This document shows positions 17,483-25,350 of a DNA stretch of 39,602 bases, piece after piece. The stretch spans positions 1-39,602 of the forward strand of contig JBEIIL010000018.1 of NCBI GenBank assembly GCA_040380755.1. The letters run 5' to 3'. Under the pieces are notes generated by a model that did no database searches, was not told the origin of the DNA, and saw only the letters and a program-made list of their open reading frames with translations. This stretch comes from Alsobacter sp040380755. GTDB taxonomy: Bacteria > Pseudomonadota > Alphaproteobacteria > Rhizobiales > Beijerinckiaceae. Made by a program: the position numbers and the translations under genes. Every line of letters starts with the position of its first letter. Positions within the stretch are counted from its first letter, which is position 1.

Positions 17483-17500
17483 GTGCGTAGCACTGCTTAC
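17483..17500 (+). promoter_or_regulatory. FixJ-box-like inverted pair upstream of fixK
   Basis: GTGCGTAG and, after two bases, CTGCTTAC (reverse complement GTAAGCAG) form an imperfect 18-bp inverted pair. Each half differs by one base from the FixJ consensus GTAMGTAG. The centre lies about 122 bp before the fixK start codon, leaving room for a promoter and leader. It matches the expected activation of fixK by phosphorylated FixJ. Confidence 0.5.
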
Positions 17501-17613
17501 GGGCGAGCCCCGATGTCCTCTGCCGGCAGCTTCACTAGCTTTGTTGCTGGTCGGGAAGTCTCCCGACACGGGCCCGCGCCCGACCTCCCCCGGTTCCGGA
17601 CAGGCCATCCCCC

Positions 17614-18324
17614 ATGCTCGACTCCAACCTTGACCGCACCCCTCCCAAGCATGATGCGAACTGGACGCTGGGCATCGCCAGCGACGATGCCTTTCCGGCG
17701 CCCGCCGAAAGGGCCGCCCGGCATCTGGCGCTGGGCAGCCGCGAAACCATCGTCGACGAGGGCGACGAGACCCGCTCCGTCTACCTGCTGCTCGAGGGTG
17801 CGGTGATGCTCTCCAAGCTGCTGCCCGATGGGCGCCGCCAGATCGTCGAGCTGCTGGGTCCCGGCGATGTCTTCGGCTTCTCGACGACGGCCCGCTCCGA
17901 CGTCAGCGCCGAGACGCTCCGGCCCGCCCGGCTGCTCGCCTATGATCGCAGGACGGTGGCCGCATCGGCGACCCTCCAGGCCCTGATCGCCGAGCGCATG
18001 AGCGCACAGCTCTGCGGCCTGCACGACCACGCCATGCTGCTCGGCCGCAAATCCGCGGTGGAGCGCGTCGCCACCTTCCTGATGCGGATGGTCCCGCGCC
18101 GCGGCGGCATGGGATGCGCCGGTCCCGGCACCACAGCCGACAAGGTCCTCGTCAAGGTCCCGCTCACCCGCCAGGAAATTGCCGACTATCTGGGCCTGAC
18201 CCTGGAAACCGTCAGCCGGGCCTTCTCGCTGCTGAAGCGCCAGGGGCTGCTGGTCTATGGTCGCCACGACGAGGTGATGATCGCTGACGTCTGCCGGCTT
18301 TGCTGCACCACCGGATCGCATTGA
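17614..18324 (+). CDS. fixK: FixK-type Crp/Fnr family transcription regulator
   Basis: This 236-residue regulator has a cyclic-nucleotide-like beta-roll (about 40-120), a dimer helix, and a winged helix at about 180-218 reading LTRQEIADYLGLTLETVSRAF. Glu198, Ser201 and Arg202 are the residues that in FNR read TTGAT-N4-ATCAA sites. No N-terminal cysteine cluster exists, so it is not itself an Fe-S oxygen sensor like FNR. This fits FixK, which gets its signal through FixLJ. ATG 17614 is the only sensible start; a weak ribosome-binding site precedes it. In relatives FixK turns on cbb3 oxidase, denitrification and microaerobic genes, none of which are in this window. The C-terminus ends unusually with VCRLCCTTGSH. 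Confidence 0.9.
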   Translation: MLDSNLDRTPPKHDANWTLGIASDDAFPAPAERAARHLALGSRETIVDEGDETRSVYLLLEGAVMLSKLLPDGRRQIVELLGPGDVFGFSTTARSDVSAETLRPARLLAYDRRTVAASATLQALIAERMSAQLCGLHDHAMLLGRKSAVERVATFLMRMVPRRGGMGCAGPGTTADKVLVKVPLTRQEIADYLGLTLETVSRAFSLLKRQGLLVYGRHDEVMIADVCRLCCTTGSH

Positions 18325-18640
18325 AGCAGACGCGGGCGACACGCCAGTTCTGAACCGGTCCGGTCGATCCGGTCCGGTCGACAGGCTGGTCGCTGTCGGC
18401 CCTTTGCCGCAGCCCATCCGCTCTCGCCACACCTGTCCGCCAGGGTGCAGAAACCAGAGCACCCGACACGGCTCCCCCGAGACCGTGCCGGGCGCTCCGG
18501 CCCATGGCTGTGAAGCCACGGTAGGGTCGTGACACCGCCCGGTTTCCGGGCCGGCACGCGGTCATCACGTTGGGAGGAGTTTGACCGGACGACCGGGGCC
18601 GGTCATTGATCGAGGTCAACGCCGCCTGCCTGATGGACCA
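18325..18640. other. 316-bp gap with tandem repeat, strong hairpins and an FNR/FixK-like box
   Basis: No convincing gene lies here. Seen: a 14-bp tandem repeat, CCGGTCCGGTCGAT then CCGGTCCGGTCGAC (18355-18382). A 41-base imperfect palindrome (18457-18497) has arms pairing at 13 of 15 positions. A second hairpin is built on TGGCT-GTGA-AGCCA (about 18504-18519), and a third on CCCGG-TTT-CCGGG (about 18539-18551). TTGAT-CGAG-GTCAA (18606-18619) is one base off the FNR/FixK consensus. GGGAGGAG at 18572-18579 could serve a TTG at 18581. This may be a structured leader of the following gene, a fixK 3' end, or a small RNA. Confidence 0.4.
18606..18619. promoter_or_regulatory. FNR/FixK-like box before the AbrB-family gene
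   Basis: TTGAT-CGAG-GTCAA differs from TTGAT-N4-ATCAA by one base. It is centred 28 bp before ATG 18641, which is too close for normal class II activation of a transcript carrying that start. It could therefore repress, act on another start, or be chance. Confidence 0.3.
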
Positions 18641-19714
18641 ATGTCGTCCTTGCCGTCCTCGCGCCGCGACCGACTGTGGACCGCCGCCGCCCAGGTCGGC
18701 CTCATCGCGGTCGCCACCTGCGGCGGCGTGGCAGGCGCAGCCGCCGGTTTGCCCGCCGGCTGGATGATCGGCGCGATGCTGGTCACGGCGCTGCTCTCGG
18801 CTTTCGGCTCCGCGCCCGTGCTGGCGCCGCCGCTGCGCGATCTCGCCATGCTGCTGGCCGGCATGTCGATGGGGTCGGCCGTGACGCCGGAGACGCTCGA
18901 CGCTTTCGCCACCTACCCGGCAAGCCTTGCGATCCTCTTGGTGGCGGTGGTGGCGATCCTCGCTGCCAGCACGGGAGCGCTCGTATGGGTTTCGGGCTGG
19001 TCGGCCCGGGACGCCTTCTTCGCCTCGGCACCCGGCGGGCTGTCCACGGTTCTGATGATCGCCGCCGAGGTCAAGGCCGACGTCGCCCGCATCGCGATCG
19101 TCCAGTTGTTTCGCCTGTTCATCCTGGTGGCGGTCCTGCCGATAGCGCTGTCGCTGCTCGACCATGCCGATCCCGGCGGCCCCGGCTTCGGCCCACCGCT
19201 GGGCGCCGGTGGCCTGGCGCTGCTGTTCGCTGCCAGCCTGGCGGTGTCGGTGCTGTTTGAGCGCTGGGGCATCGCCGGCGCCTTCATCCTCGGAGGGATG
19301 GCCGCCAGCGCGGCGCTGACCGGCCCGGGTCTCGTCCGCGGCAGTGTCCCTGCGGAGCTTGCTACGGTCGGCTTTGTGCTCATCGGCATCTTCATCGGCC
19401 AGCGTTTCCGCGGGCTCGACGGCATGGCCGTGTTGCGGACGCTGCCGGCAGCCATCGTCTGCCTGGTAGCATCGCTGGCCGTGGCATGGGGGTTCGCCGC
19501 GCTGGTGACGGCCATCGTCGGCCAGCCGCTCGGCGATACGGTCGTGGCCTTCGCGCCGGGTGCCATCGAGGCGATGACCGTGCTGGCCTTCACGCTCGGG
19601 CTCGACCCCGTCTATGTCGCGCTGCACCACCTGGCGCGCTTCGTCCTGGTGGCCATCCTCGTGCCGCTGGCGATGCGGCTGTTCCCGGGGCTGTCGCGGC
19701 CGCCGGCGGAGTGA
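18641..19714 (+). CDS. AbrB-family integral membrane protein
   Basis: The 357-residue protein has about ten hydrophobic helices and an internal duplication typical of the AbrB membrane family (not the AbrB DNA-binding regulator), formerly called putative ammonia monooxygenase. Matching segments are LPAGWMIGAMLVTALLSAFG with ASAPGGLSTVLMIAAEVKAD in the first half, and WGIAGAFILGGMAASAALTG with AFAPGAIEAMTVLAFTLGLD in the second. The APGG/APGA motifs are the family hallmark. Function is unknown; transport of a small solute is plausible. ATG 18641 is preferred, though TTG 18581 has the stronger ribosome-binding site at a very short spacing. It ends 4 bp before the convergent chemoreceptor gene. 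Confidence 0.83.
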   Translation: MSSLPSSRRDRLWTAAAQVGLIAVATCGGVAGAAAGLPAGWMIGAMLVTALLSAFGSAPVLAPPLRDLAMLLAGMSMGSAVTPETLDAFATYPASLAILLVAVVAILAASTGALVWVSGWSARDAFFASAPGGLSTVLMIAAEVKADVARIAIVQLFRLFILVAVLPIALSLLDHADPGGPGFGPPLGAGGLALLFAASLAVSVLFERWGIAGAFILGGMAASAALTGPGLVRGSVPAELATVGFVLIGIFIGQRFRGLDGMAVLRTLPAAIVCLVASLAVAWGFAALVTAIVGQPLGDTVVAFAPGAIEAMTVLAFTLGLDPVYVALHHLARFVLVAILVPLAMRLFPGLSRPPAE

Positions 19715-19718
19715 GAGC

Positions 19719-21188
19719 TCAGGCCTTCACACCGATGCGGAACCCGCCCCAGTGGCAGCCGCGAACATGGATTGGCGCGGAGCTGTCCTTCATCAGGGCG
19801 AACTCGCCGCCGCCCATGTCGCGGCGATACGTCTGGACCAGAAACCGCTTCAGGTTGCGGCCTGCCGACAACCCGGTGCGGTCTGAAAAGATCCTCCGAT
19901 TACTGCAATGGGCGCCATTCCAGGTCGGGTCCCCGGCGCGCTGCGGCTGGGAATAGATCTTGTTGTGGGTCGGCAGGTGGCCGTTGCGGTCCACCGCCGC
20001 GCAGAAGACGATCCGCGGGTCGGTGCCGAGGATCGGCTCCTGGATGGCCGGCAGCAGCCGGTCGGTCAGCCGCACGAAGCGGGTCATCACCTGTCCGGGG
20101 TTGCTGCCCGGCACTGGCTGGCAGCTGTCGTCGAACAGGTCGTTGATGCAGATGTCACCGTCGGCGACGGCCGCCTCAAACAGCGCCGAGATCCGCTTCG
20201 CCGCGTCCTGGCAGGACGCGATCAGCTGCCCGTCCCTGGCCTTGATCGTCGATTCGGCGATGTAGCCGACGAGGTCCTGCGTCGTCTGGACGAGCGAGCC
20301 GATGCGTTGGGTGGCCTCTGCAAAGCCCACCCGGGACCGGTCGACCCGGTTGTCCACCACTTCCAGCTGGTCGAGCACGTCGTTGCACACGCGGATGTTG
20401 TCAGCGATCGGGCCGGCAATTCCCTCAATGTCGGCAACCAGGACATGCACGGTGCGGCCAAACGCGTCAAAGGCTGCGAGCCGATCGGCGATCCGCGCGC
20501 TCTCGGTGCTGGCGGCAAGGGCCTCCGCCTCGTTGGCGCGGCTCTGGCTGTCGAGTTTCTCGATCGCCTTGCTCAGGGACGCCAGCTGGCGCGCGCTCTC
20601 GGCGGTCGCGGCCCGTGTCTGCTCGGCAAGGTCCTTGATGGCGTTGGCAATCACGGCGAAACCGCGACCGGCGACACCGCTGCGCGCCGCCTCGACCCCG
20701 GCATTGATCGCGATCAGCTGGATCTCCCGCGCGATCGCGTTGATGGCGTCGCTGGACCTGCTGACCTTCTGCACGGTTGCGGTGGCGTCGCCCAGAATGC
20801 TGGAGAAAAGGCTCGCGCCCGATGCCAGCGTTTCGATCCCGCGGCGCGCACCGTCGAGGCCGTCGCGGATCGAGGTCGTAGCCCCGGTGAGCCCCTCCCG
20901 CACAGCTGTGGCCGAGGCCTGCGCGGCCGTCGCGCTCGAAGAGATCGCCTCGTTGACCCGGATCAACTGCTCGGCGGCGACCGCCACGTCGTGGATGCTG
21001 TCCGTTGCCTCGAACACCTCCTCGACGGCACTGGTGATCGACCCTGCCACTTCGACAAGCTCGCCGAGCTTGTCGACAGCCCCTCGATGAAGGCCCGAGC
21101 CTTTGCGCTGTCGAGTGCCTCGCCCTGGGGTGGAGCGGCCTGCAGTGCTGCGCTGATGCAGGGCTCCGGCGTGATTCTGGCGCAACAC
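19719..21188 (-). CDS. Soluble methyl-accepting chemotaxis-like signalling protein; N-terminus probably frameshifted
   Basis: The 489-residue frame has no membrane helix. Residues about 40-310 form the MCP coiled coil with hairpin tip REIQLIAINAGVEAARSG and GRGFAVIANAIKDLAEQTR, which contacts CheA/CheW in receptors. The C-terminal module (about 345-489) reads RIVFCAAVDRNGHLPTHN, RRIFSDRTGLSAGRN and a final SSAPIHVRGCHWGGFRIG. It is a conserved sensory domain of alphaproteobacterial soluble receptors and contains several Cys. The first 37 residues after GTG 21188 read as Arg/Gly/His-rich noise. Another frame there (21077-21175) reads ITPEPCISAALQAAPP and then EALDSAKARAFIEGL, which looks genuine. 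A pair of compensating indels, or a single deletion near 21075 plus a different start, would explain it. Confidence 0.8.
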   Translation of the reverse strand: MLRQNHAGALHQRSTAGRSTPGRGTRQRKGSGLHRGAVDKLGELVEVAGSITSAVEEVFEATDSIHDVAVAAEQLIRVNEAISSSATAAQASATAVREGLTGATTSIRDGLDGARRGIETLASGASLFSSILGDATATVQKVSRSSDAINAIAREIQLIAINAGVEAARSGVAGRGFAVIANAIKDLAEQTRAATAESARQLASLSKAIEKLDSQSRANEAEALAASTESARIADRLAAFDAFGRTVHVLVADIEGIAGPIADNIRVCNDVLDQLEVVDNRVDRSRVGFAEATQRIGSLVQTTQDLVGYIAESTIKARDGQLIASCQDAAKRISALFEAAVADGDICINDLFDDSCQPVPGSNPGQVMTRFVRLTDRLLPAIQEPILGTDPRIVFCAAVDRNGHLPTHNKIYSQPQRAGDPTWNGAHCSNRRIFSDRTGLSAGRNLKRFLVQTYRRDMGGGEFALMKDSSAPIHVRGCHWGGFRIGVKA

Positions 21189-21283
21189 CCTACGAATTCA
21201 TGCTTAATGCGCCGTAAACTACGTCTATCGGGACGTGGTCGCGGTCGGTTAGACTACTTTGGCTTTGGATTCGGGAGTGGACA

Positions 21284-21553
21284 ATGCAGATCGCCATCGC
21301 GGCACCGATCCTCGCTCTGGCGCTGGGATTAGCGGCTTGCAGTTCAGCCCCGGTCATCAGCACTCCGGTCCTGTCCTACCAGGGCGAGTTCCGGGGCCCG
21401 GTCGTGGCCCAGCGCGGAGTGCCTGTGTCTGCCCGCTACGAGGGCTATTGCGAGCATCCGCCGCGCCGCTGGGCCGGCGGATCGTATCGCGCCTACACAC
21501 TTCGCCCCTGCGGGACCGAGCGACGCTACGCCACCGTCCGCGCCCTCTACTGA
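21284..21553 (+). CDS. Small lipoprotein of unknown function
   Basis: The 89-residue product has a lipoprotein signal peptide, with Ala-rich core MQIAIAAPILALALGLAAC and lipobox LAAC (Cys19). The mature part is short, basic and tyrosine-rich (YRAYTLRPCGTERRY) with two further Cys (residues about 56 and 76), which could form a disulphide. GGGAGTGG precedes ATG 21284. I do not recognise a family. It is convergent with bcsN, separated by 19 bp, and divergent from the chemoreceptor gene. It may be a periplasmic accessory of the envelope; no link to cellulose synthesis is shown. Confidence 0.75.
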   Translation: MQIAIAAPILALALGLAACSSAPVISTPVLSYQGEFRGPVVAQRGVPVSARYEGYCEHPPRRWAGGSYRAYTLRPCGTERRYATVRALY

Positions 21554-21572
21554 TCCGGACGCTGCCGGACTG

Positions 21573-22403
21573 TCAGGGGCCTGTCGGCAGTGGAATGCGG
21601 GGACTGCCACTCGGCAGTGGCGTTGCGTCTGTCGCTGCGATGCTGGGACGAAGCTGCGGGATCCGCTCGGGCAGAGGTTCGGCCAGTGGCGGCTCCGACC
21701 GCACCGTGACTCTGGACGGGTGCAGGGACGAGGTCGAGTCGGGCGGGGGCGCCATGCGTGAGCGGCTGATCAGGTCGCGACCGCCCAGGTCGGGCGGCGG
21801 GATCATGCCGCTGCGGCCAGGCACCGGCAGCCACAGCCGGGCGGCGATGGCTGCAAGCTGCTCCGGCGGCATGCGGCCACACAGGCGCACGCGGATCGAC
21901 GCCGGATCGGACTTCAACAGGACCGACAGCCGTGCCTCCGAGGTCGCGAAGCGGTCGAGCCACTGCCACGTATACACACAGGCCTCGCCGTTGCGCCTGC
22001 CGGTCGCAAGACCATACGTCCCGTAACCGTTGCTCCGCAGGGCACCGTCGATGGTCATTGCCATTCCGGGGAAGGCTTCGACGAGTTCGTGTTCGATGGC
22101 TGTGTCCGTGGGTGGTGCAAACAGGGTGGCACGCGGCGAGTCGAGGCCCGGGCGCGAGATCTGGATCATGTTCTCGCCAGCCTGGCTGGACTGTCCCGCC
22201 AGAACGATGCGCTGGGTCCGGATGTCGGGATCGTCGCGCTCGACGACCGACAGCACCTCGCCGGCCTCGGGCGGCAGTGCCGCCCAGGGCGCCGGCCGAC
22301 GGGGTGGCACGATGATCCCGCTGGTGGTCTCCGGCAGGATCGTGCAGCCCACCAGGGCCACGGCGGCGAAAAGAGTCCAGACTGTGCGGTGCAGGATGGC
22401 CAT
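21573..22403 (-). CDS. bcsN: Cellulose biosynthesis protein BcsN (lipoprotein)
   Basis: This 276-residue protein has a lipoprotein signal with lipobox LVGC (Cys20) and conserved BcsN segments: VPPRRPAPWAALPPEAGEVL, QRIVLAGQSSQAGENMIQI, and ACVYTWQWLDRF followed by VRLCGRMPPEQLAAIAARLW with paired Cys. The C-terminal 70 residues are Pro/Ser-rich and probably disordered. BcsN occurs only in Rhizobiales-type cellulose clusters; its exact task is unknown, but the anchor predicts a periplasmic face of the inner or outer membrane. ATG 22403 lies 17 bp after the TPR gene stop. It is last in the minus-strand bcs operon. Confidence 0.87.
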   Translation of the reverse strand: MAILHRTVWTLFAAVALVGCTILPETTSGIIVPPRRPAPWAALPPEAGEVLSVVERDDPDIRTQRIVLAGQSSQAGENMIQISRPGLDSPRATLFAPPTDTAIEHELVEAFPGMAMTIDGALRSNGYGTYGLATGRRNGEACVYTWQWLDRFATSEARLSVLLKSDPASIRVRLCGRMPPEQLAAIAARLWLPVPGRSGMIPPPDLGGRDLISRSRMAPPPDSTSSLHPSRVTVRSEPPLAEPLPERIPQLRPSIAATDATPLPSGSPRIPLPTGP

Positions 22404-22420
22404 GGCGAAGGTTCCGGGTT

Positions 22421-24307
22421 TCAGTTGCCGCGTTCCCGCCGCGACGCCATCGCGGCCATGGCCTGCTGGCTTTCGGGGGTCGAGAGGCTGCGGTCGAGAG
22501 CTTTGAAGATTGCTTCGGCCGCCTCGTGGCGACCGAGATGGTCGAGTGTCCAGCCGCGCAGTAGCGACAGGTCGCGGCTTTCCGGGAGCAACCCGGCGCG
22601 CTGGTCGAGCAGGGCGAGGGTGCGTCCCCACTGGCCGGCCCGGTAGGCCGCCGCGGCCTCCTCGCCCAGCAGCGCGCCGTCGATCTCGCGGCGCCGCTGC
22701 GGCGCGATGGTGCCGGTCCGGTCGGCAAGGTCGGGCCGGCCAGCGCGCAGGGCCGCAATCGAGCGCCCGTACGACGCCTCCTCGCGCAGCGTCGGCGAAC
22801 CGCCCATGCCGGCCTCGAAGGCTGCGGCCGCTTCGGCCGGACGCTCGAGCCCGACCAGGCACCAGCCCTTCATGATGGCGTCGGACGGCTTGATGCCGCG
22901 GCTGCTGCGGGCATCGATATGCCGCAGGCAACCCCGATAGTCCCGTGCCGCGAGCGCCACCCCGGCCGGATCGCGCGCCACCGCCACCGCGGTATCGCCG
23001 AGCTTCACCGCGGTGAGGTCGGGAAATTCGGAGGCGTAGGCGGCCAGCAGGCGCTGCGCCTCAGCCTTGGCACCGAGGCGCGCCGTCGCCAGCACGTGCC
23101 CCAGCGCCAGCCCGCGCGACGACCGCCAGCCCAGCCCTGTCTCGAACCAGCGGCGCGCCGCTTCGGTCTGTCCGAAATCATATGCGTACCAGCCCAGTGT
23201 CTCCGCACCCGGCGCCGAGCGCCAGCGTGTGGTCGCCGCCGCATAGGCTGCAATTTCGCGGTCGTCGAGGCGCGGCCGGGGCTTTCCGGCAAAGCGCACC
23301 GAGCCGAGATCAACCGCCAGACGTCCAAGCGGCTCGGAGCGGTCGGCATTGTCACTGGCGATCGCCAGCGCCTCACCACGACGTCCCAGCGCCTCGAGCG
23401 CCAGCACAATGCCCTCGACGGTCTTCGGATCGGGGCGGCCGCTGCTGCGGGTCGCCGCCGCCTCGAACAGGACGAGCGAACGGGCGTGGTGGCCGGCAGC
23501 GCGGCACCACCATCCCGCCAGCGCCACCTCGTCCGCCGGTGCGGAGGAGCCGAGCCCCGAAAGCCAGGCTTCGATTGCCGCCGGATCCGGGGCGGCGGTG
23601 CCTGGCACGGCCAGTGCCTCGGCGACACCGCCGCGGGTGACCGGCGCCTCGACGCTGGCCGGCACGGCTGAGGGTTGACGCTGGCGCACCTTGGCGATCA
23701 GCGCTGCGGTGGCACGCCAGCCCAGGGTCGGCACCGCCGTGTCGACCACGGAGCGCCGGTCCTGCGGCTTCTGGCAGGTCTCGAGCAGGTCACCGAAGAT
23801 CGCATGGGCGCGCCCTTCGTCGCCCTTGGCCCGCCACGCTGCGGCAATCGTCCAACTCCCCTCCAGGTCGTGGCAGCCGACGAGTTCGGGAATCTTTGCG
23901 GCCAAGGCCAGCACATCCTGCGGCCGGCCGGCTGCGGCCGCCTGCAGCATCGTGCGCCGTGCGCGGCGGTGCTGCAGCTTGGCGGCGAGGTCGTCCGACG
24001 GGCGGAAGCCCGGCTCGATCCGCCGCCGCGCCTGGATGGCGGCATCGACCGCCTCGATGTCGTCGCCGGCAAACAGAGCCCACAGCGGCGTCTCGTCGAA
24101 ACTCTGTGGCGACGACAGGTCGGTCGGCGGCTCCCATTCGGGATAGAGCGTCCGCAGCCGCCGCATCTCGGCGTCCAGTCGTTCCGAATAGCCGTGTCGC
24201 GCGTACCAGCGCAGCGCCGTCTCGTCGACGCCTACGGCGGGCTCGGCCTGTGCGGTCAGGCTTCCGGCAACAAGGAACAGCAGGGTGATAAGGCGGGTTA
24301 CAGGCAT
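22421..24307 (-). CDS. Secreted TPR/Sel1-like helical-repeat protein of the cellulose cluster (BcsK-like position)
   Basis: The 628-residue protein starts with a signal peptide (VTRLITLLFLVAGSLTAQAEP) and continues as alpha-helical hairpins typical of tetratricopeptide repeats throughout, for example RAKGDEGRAHAIFGDLLETC, FGQTEAARRWFETGLGWRS, LERPAEAAAAFEAGMG and LDHLGRHEAAEAIFKALDRS. There is no C-terminal beta-barrel, so it corresponds at most to the TPR half of BcsC. In type III bcs operons a separate TPR protein (BcsK) replaces BcsC; this gene fits that place, but I could not confirm orthology. Likely role: periplasmic scaffold guiding the glucan between BcsB and the outer membrane. ATG 24307 overlaps the end of bcsZ by 10 bp, indicating translational coupling. 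Confidence 0.8.
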   Translation of the reverse strand: MPVTRLITLLFLVAGSLTAQAEPAVGVDETALRWYARHGYSERLDAEMRRLRTLYPEWEPPTDLSSPQSFDETPLWALFAGDDIEAVDAAIQARRRIEPGFRPSDDLAAKLQHRRARRTMLQAAAAGRPQDVLALAAKIPELVGCHDLEGSWTIAAAWRAKGDEGRAHAIFGDLLETCQKPQDRRSVVDTAVPTLGWRATAALIAKVRQRQPSAVPASVEAPVTRGGVAEALAVPGTAAPDPAAIEAWLSGLGSSAPADEVALAGWWCRAAGHHARSLVLFEAAATRSSGRPDPKTVEGIVLALEALGRRGEALAIASDNADRSEPLGRLAVDLGSVRFAGKPRPRLDDREIAAYAAATTRWRSAPGAETLGWYAYDFGQTEAARRWFETGLGWRSSRGLALGHVLATARLGAKAEAQRLLAAYASEFPDLTAVKLGDTAVAVARDPAGVALAARDYRGCLRHIDARSSRGIKPSDAIMKGWCLVGLERPAEAAAAFEAGMGGSPTLREEASYGRSIAALRAGRPDLADRTGTIAPQRRREIDGALLGEEAAAAYRAGQWGRTLALLDQRAGLLPESRDLSLLRGWTLDHLGRHEAAEAIFKALDRSLSTPESQQAMAAMASRRERGN

Positions 24308-25350
24308 CGTGGGTGCTTCTGGGCTAGGGCGACCAGCGCCAGAAGGCGCAGCGTCGAGGGGTAATAGAGATCCATGGCGGCGCCGCGCAGGGCGGCCGGT
24401 AGCCGTGTGCCCTCCAGTGCGCACGCCACGACGGCCGACATCGCCGCGTAGCCGGGCTGCAGCAGCGGCTCGGCCACCTGCCCGGTGGCGACCGTGACGA
24501 GCCCCGGCGGAGCGTTGGGACCTGCCATGAACGGTGCCAGCACCTCGCGGTCGGCGACACCGCCCCAGACGAGGTAGAGCGGGATGCGCACGGCGTTGTA
24601 GCCGTAGACGGCCTCGAAGCCGCGGGCCGGCTTGGCGGTGCCATCCGCCAGCGACACCCATTCGCTCGGCAGGCGCCGCGGGCCGAAGCGGGCCGCACGC
24701 AGCACCGCGAGGCCGCCATCGTTGAGGCGGGACCAGTCATGCTCGCCGGCGACACTCGCCAGCCGCGGCAGGGCCGGATAGATCCAGTAGGACGGGTTGA
24801 CGACGGGACCGTCGGGCCGGGCCTTGCGGTCGAAACCCACCAGAGCCGGCATCAGAACCCGGCCAAGGGCTGTCTCGGCGGTGAGCCGCCGCGCCACCAT
24901 GCGGGCGATGCGGGCTGCGGCGTCGCGGTGCGTGGGATCACCCCAGCGCTCGAAGGCTTCCACCAGCGCCCAGGCGATCAGGATGTCGCCATCCGAGGCA
25001 TTGTTGGGATCATCCTTTGGCACGCGCCGGGTCGGATCGTACCGCCACGTCGACAGGCCGTCATCGCGCCCGAGCGTCGTGCGCGTCCAGTCCCAGAGCA
25101 GCGTGAAACTATCCTTGTCATCGGCGAAGGCCGCCAGCAGCAGGCCGTAGCCCTGGCCCTCGCTGTGGCTGATGCCATGGTTGGCATTGTCGATCACCCG
25201 CCCGTCAGGCGCCACGAAGGCAGTCTTCCAGGCTCGCCACAGGGCGGGGTCAAGCAGCACCGCACGTTCCTGCTGTGCCTGGCCGCGCACGGGCGAGGGC
25301 GGGCCGAGCAGGCACAGGACGGCGGCCAGGGTGAAGAGCACGCGGATCAT
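24298..25350 (-). CDS. bcsZ: Cellulose-operon GH8 endoglucanase BcsZ
   Basis: The 350-residue precursor has a signal peptide (RVLFTLAAVLCLLGPPSPVRG) and one glycosyl hydrolase family 8 domain. The acid catalyst Glu64 is in GISHSEGQGYGLLLAAF, and the substrate-binding ASDGDILIAWALVEA follows. In E. coli BcsZ the catalytic base is the Asp of a YDAIR motif; here the aligned motif is GYNAVRIPLYL with Asn252. That is a feature of GH8 subfamilies using another base, or a loss of activity. BcsZ trims nascent cellulose in the periplasm and is needed for normal fibre formation. ATG 25350 overlaps the bcsB stop (ATGA), so translation is coupled; its end overlaps the TPR gene. Confidence 0.92.
   Translation of the reverse strand: MIRVLFTLAAVLCLLGPPSPVRGQAQQERAVLLDPALWRAWKTAFVAPDGRVIDNANHGISHSEGQGYGLLLAAFADDKDSFTLLWDWTRTTLGRDDGLSTWRYDPTRRVPKDDPNNASDGDILIAWALVEAFERWGDPTHRDAAARIARMVARRLTAETALGRVLMPALVGFDRKARPDGPVVNPSYWIYPALPRLASVAGEHDWSRLNDGGLAVLRAARFGPRRLPSEWVSLADGTAKPARGFEAVYGYNAVRIPLYLVWGGVADREVLAPFMAGPNAPPGLVTVATGQVAEPLLQPGYAAMSAVVACALEGTRLPAALRGAAMDLYYPSTLRLLALVALAQKHPRCL

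Noticed and set aside
18457..18560. Resemblance of the fixK-abrB gap to a cobalamin riboswitch (CCCCCG and GCCACGG fragments)
   Set aside because: The B12-box order and the core conserved segments are absent, and the downstream gene has no link to cobalamin.
20704..20717. TTGAT-CGCG-ATCAG, resembling an FNR/FixK box
   Set aside because: It lies inside the conserved MCP hairpin coding sequence, far from any start codon, so chance is the best explanation.
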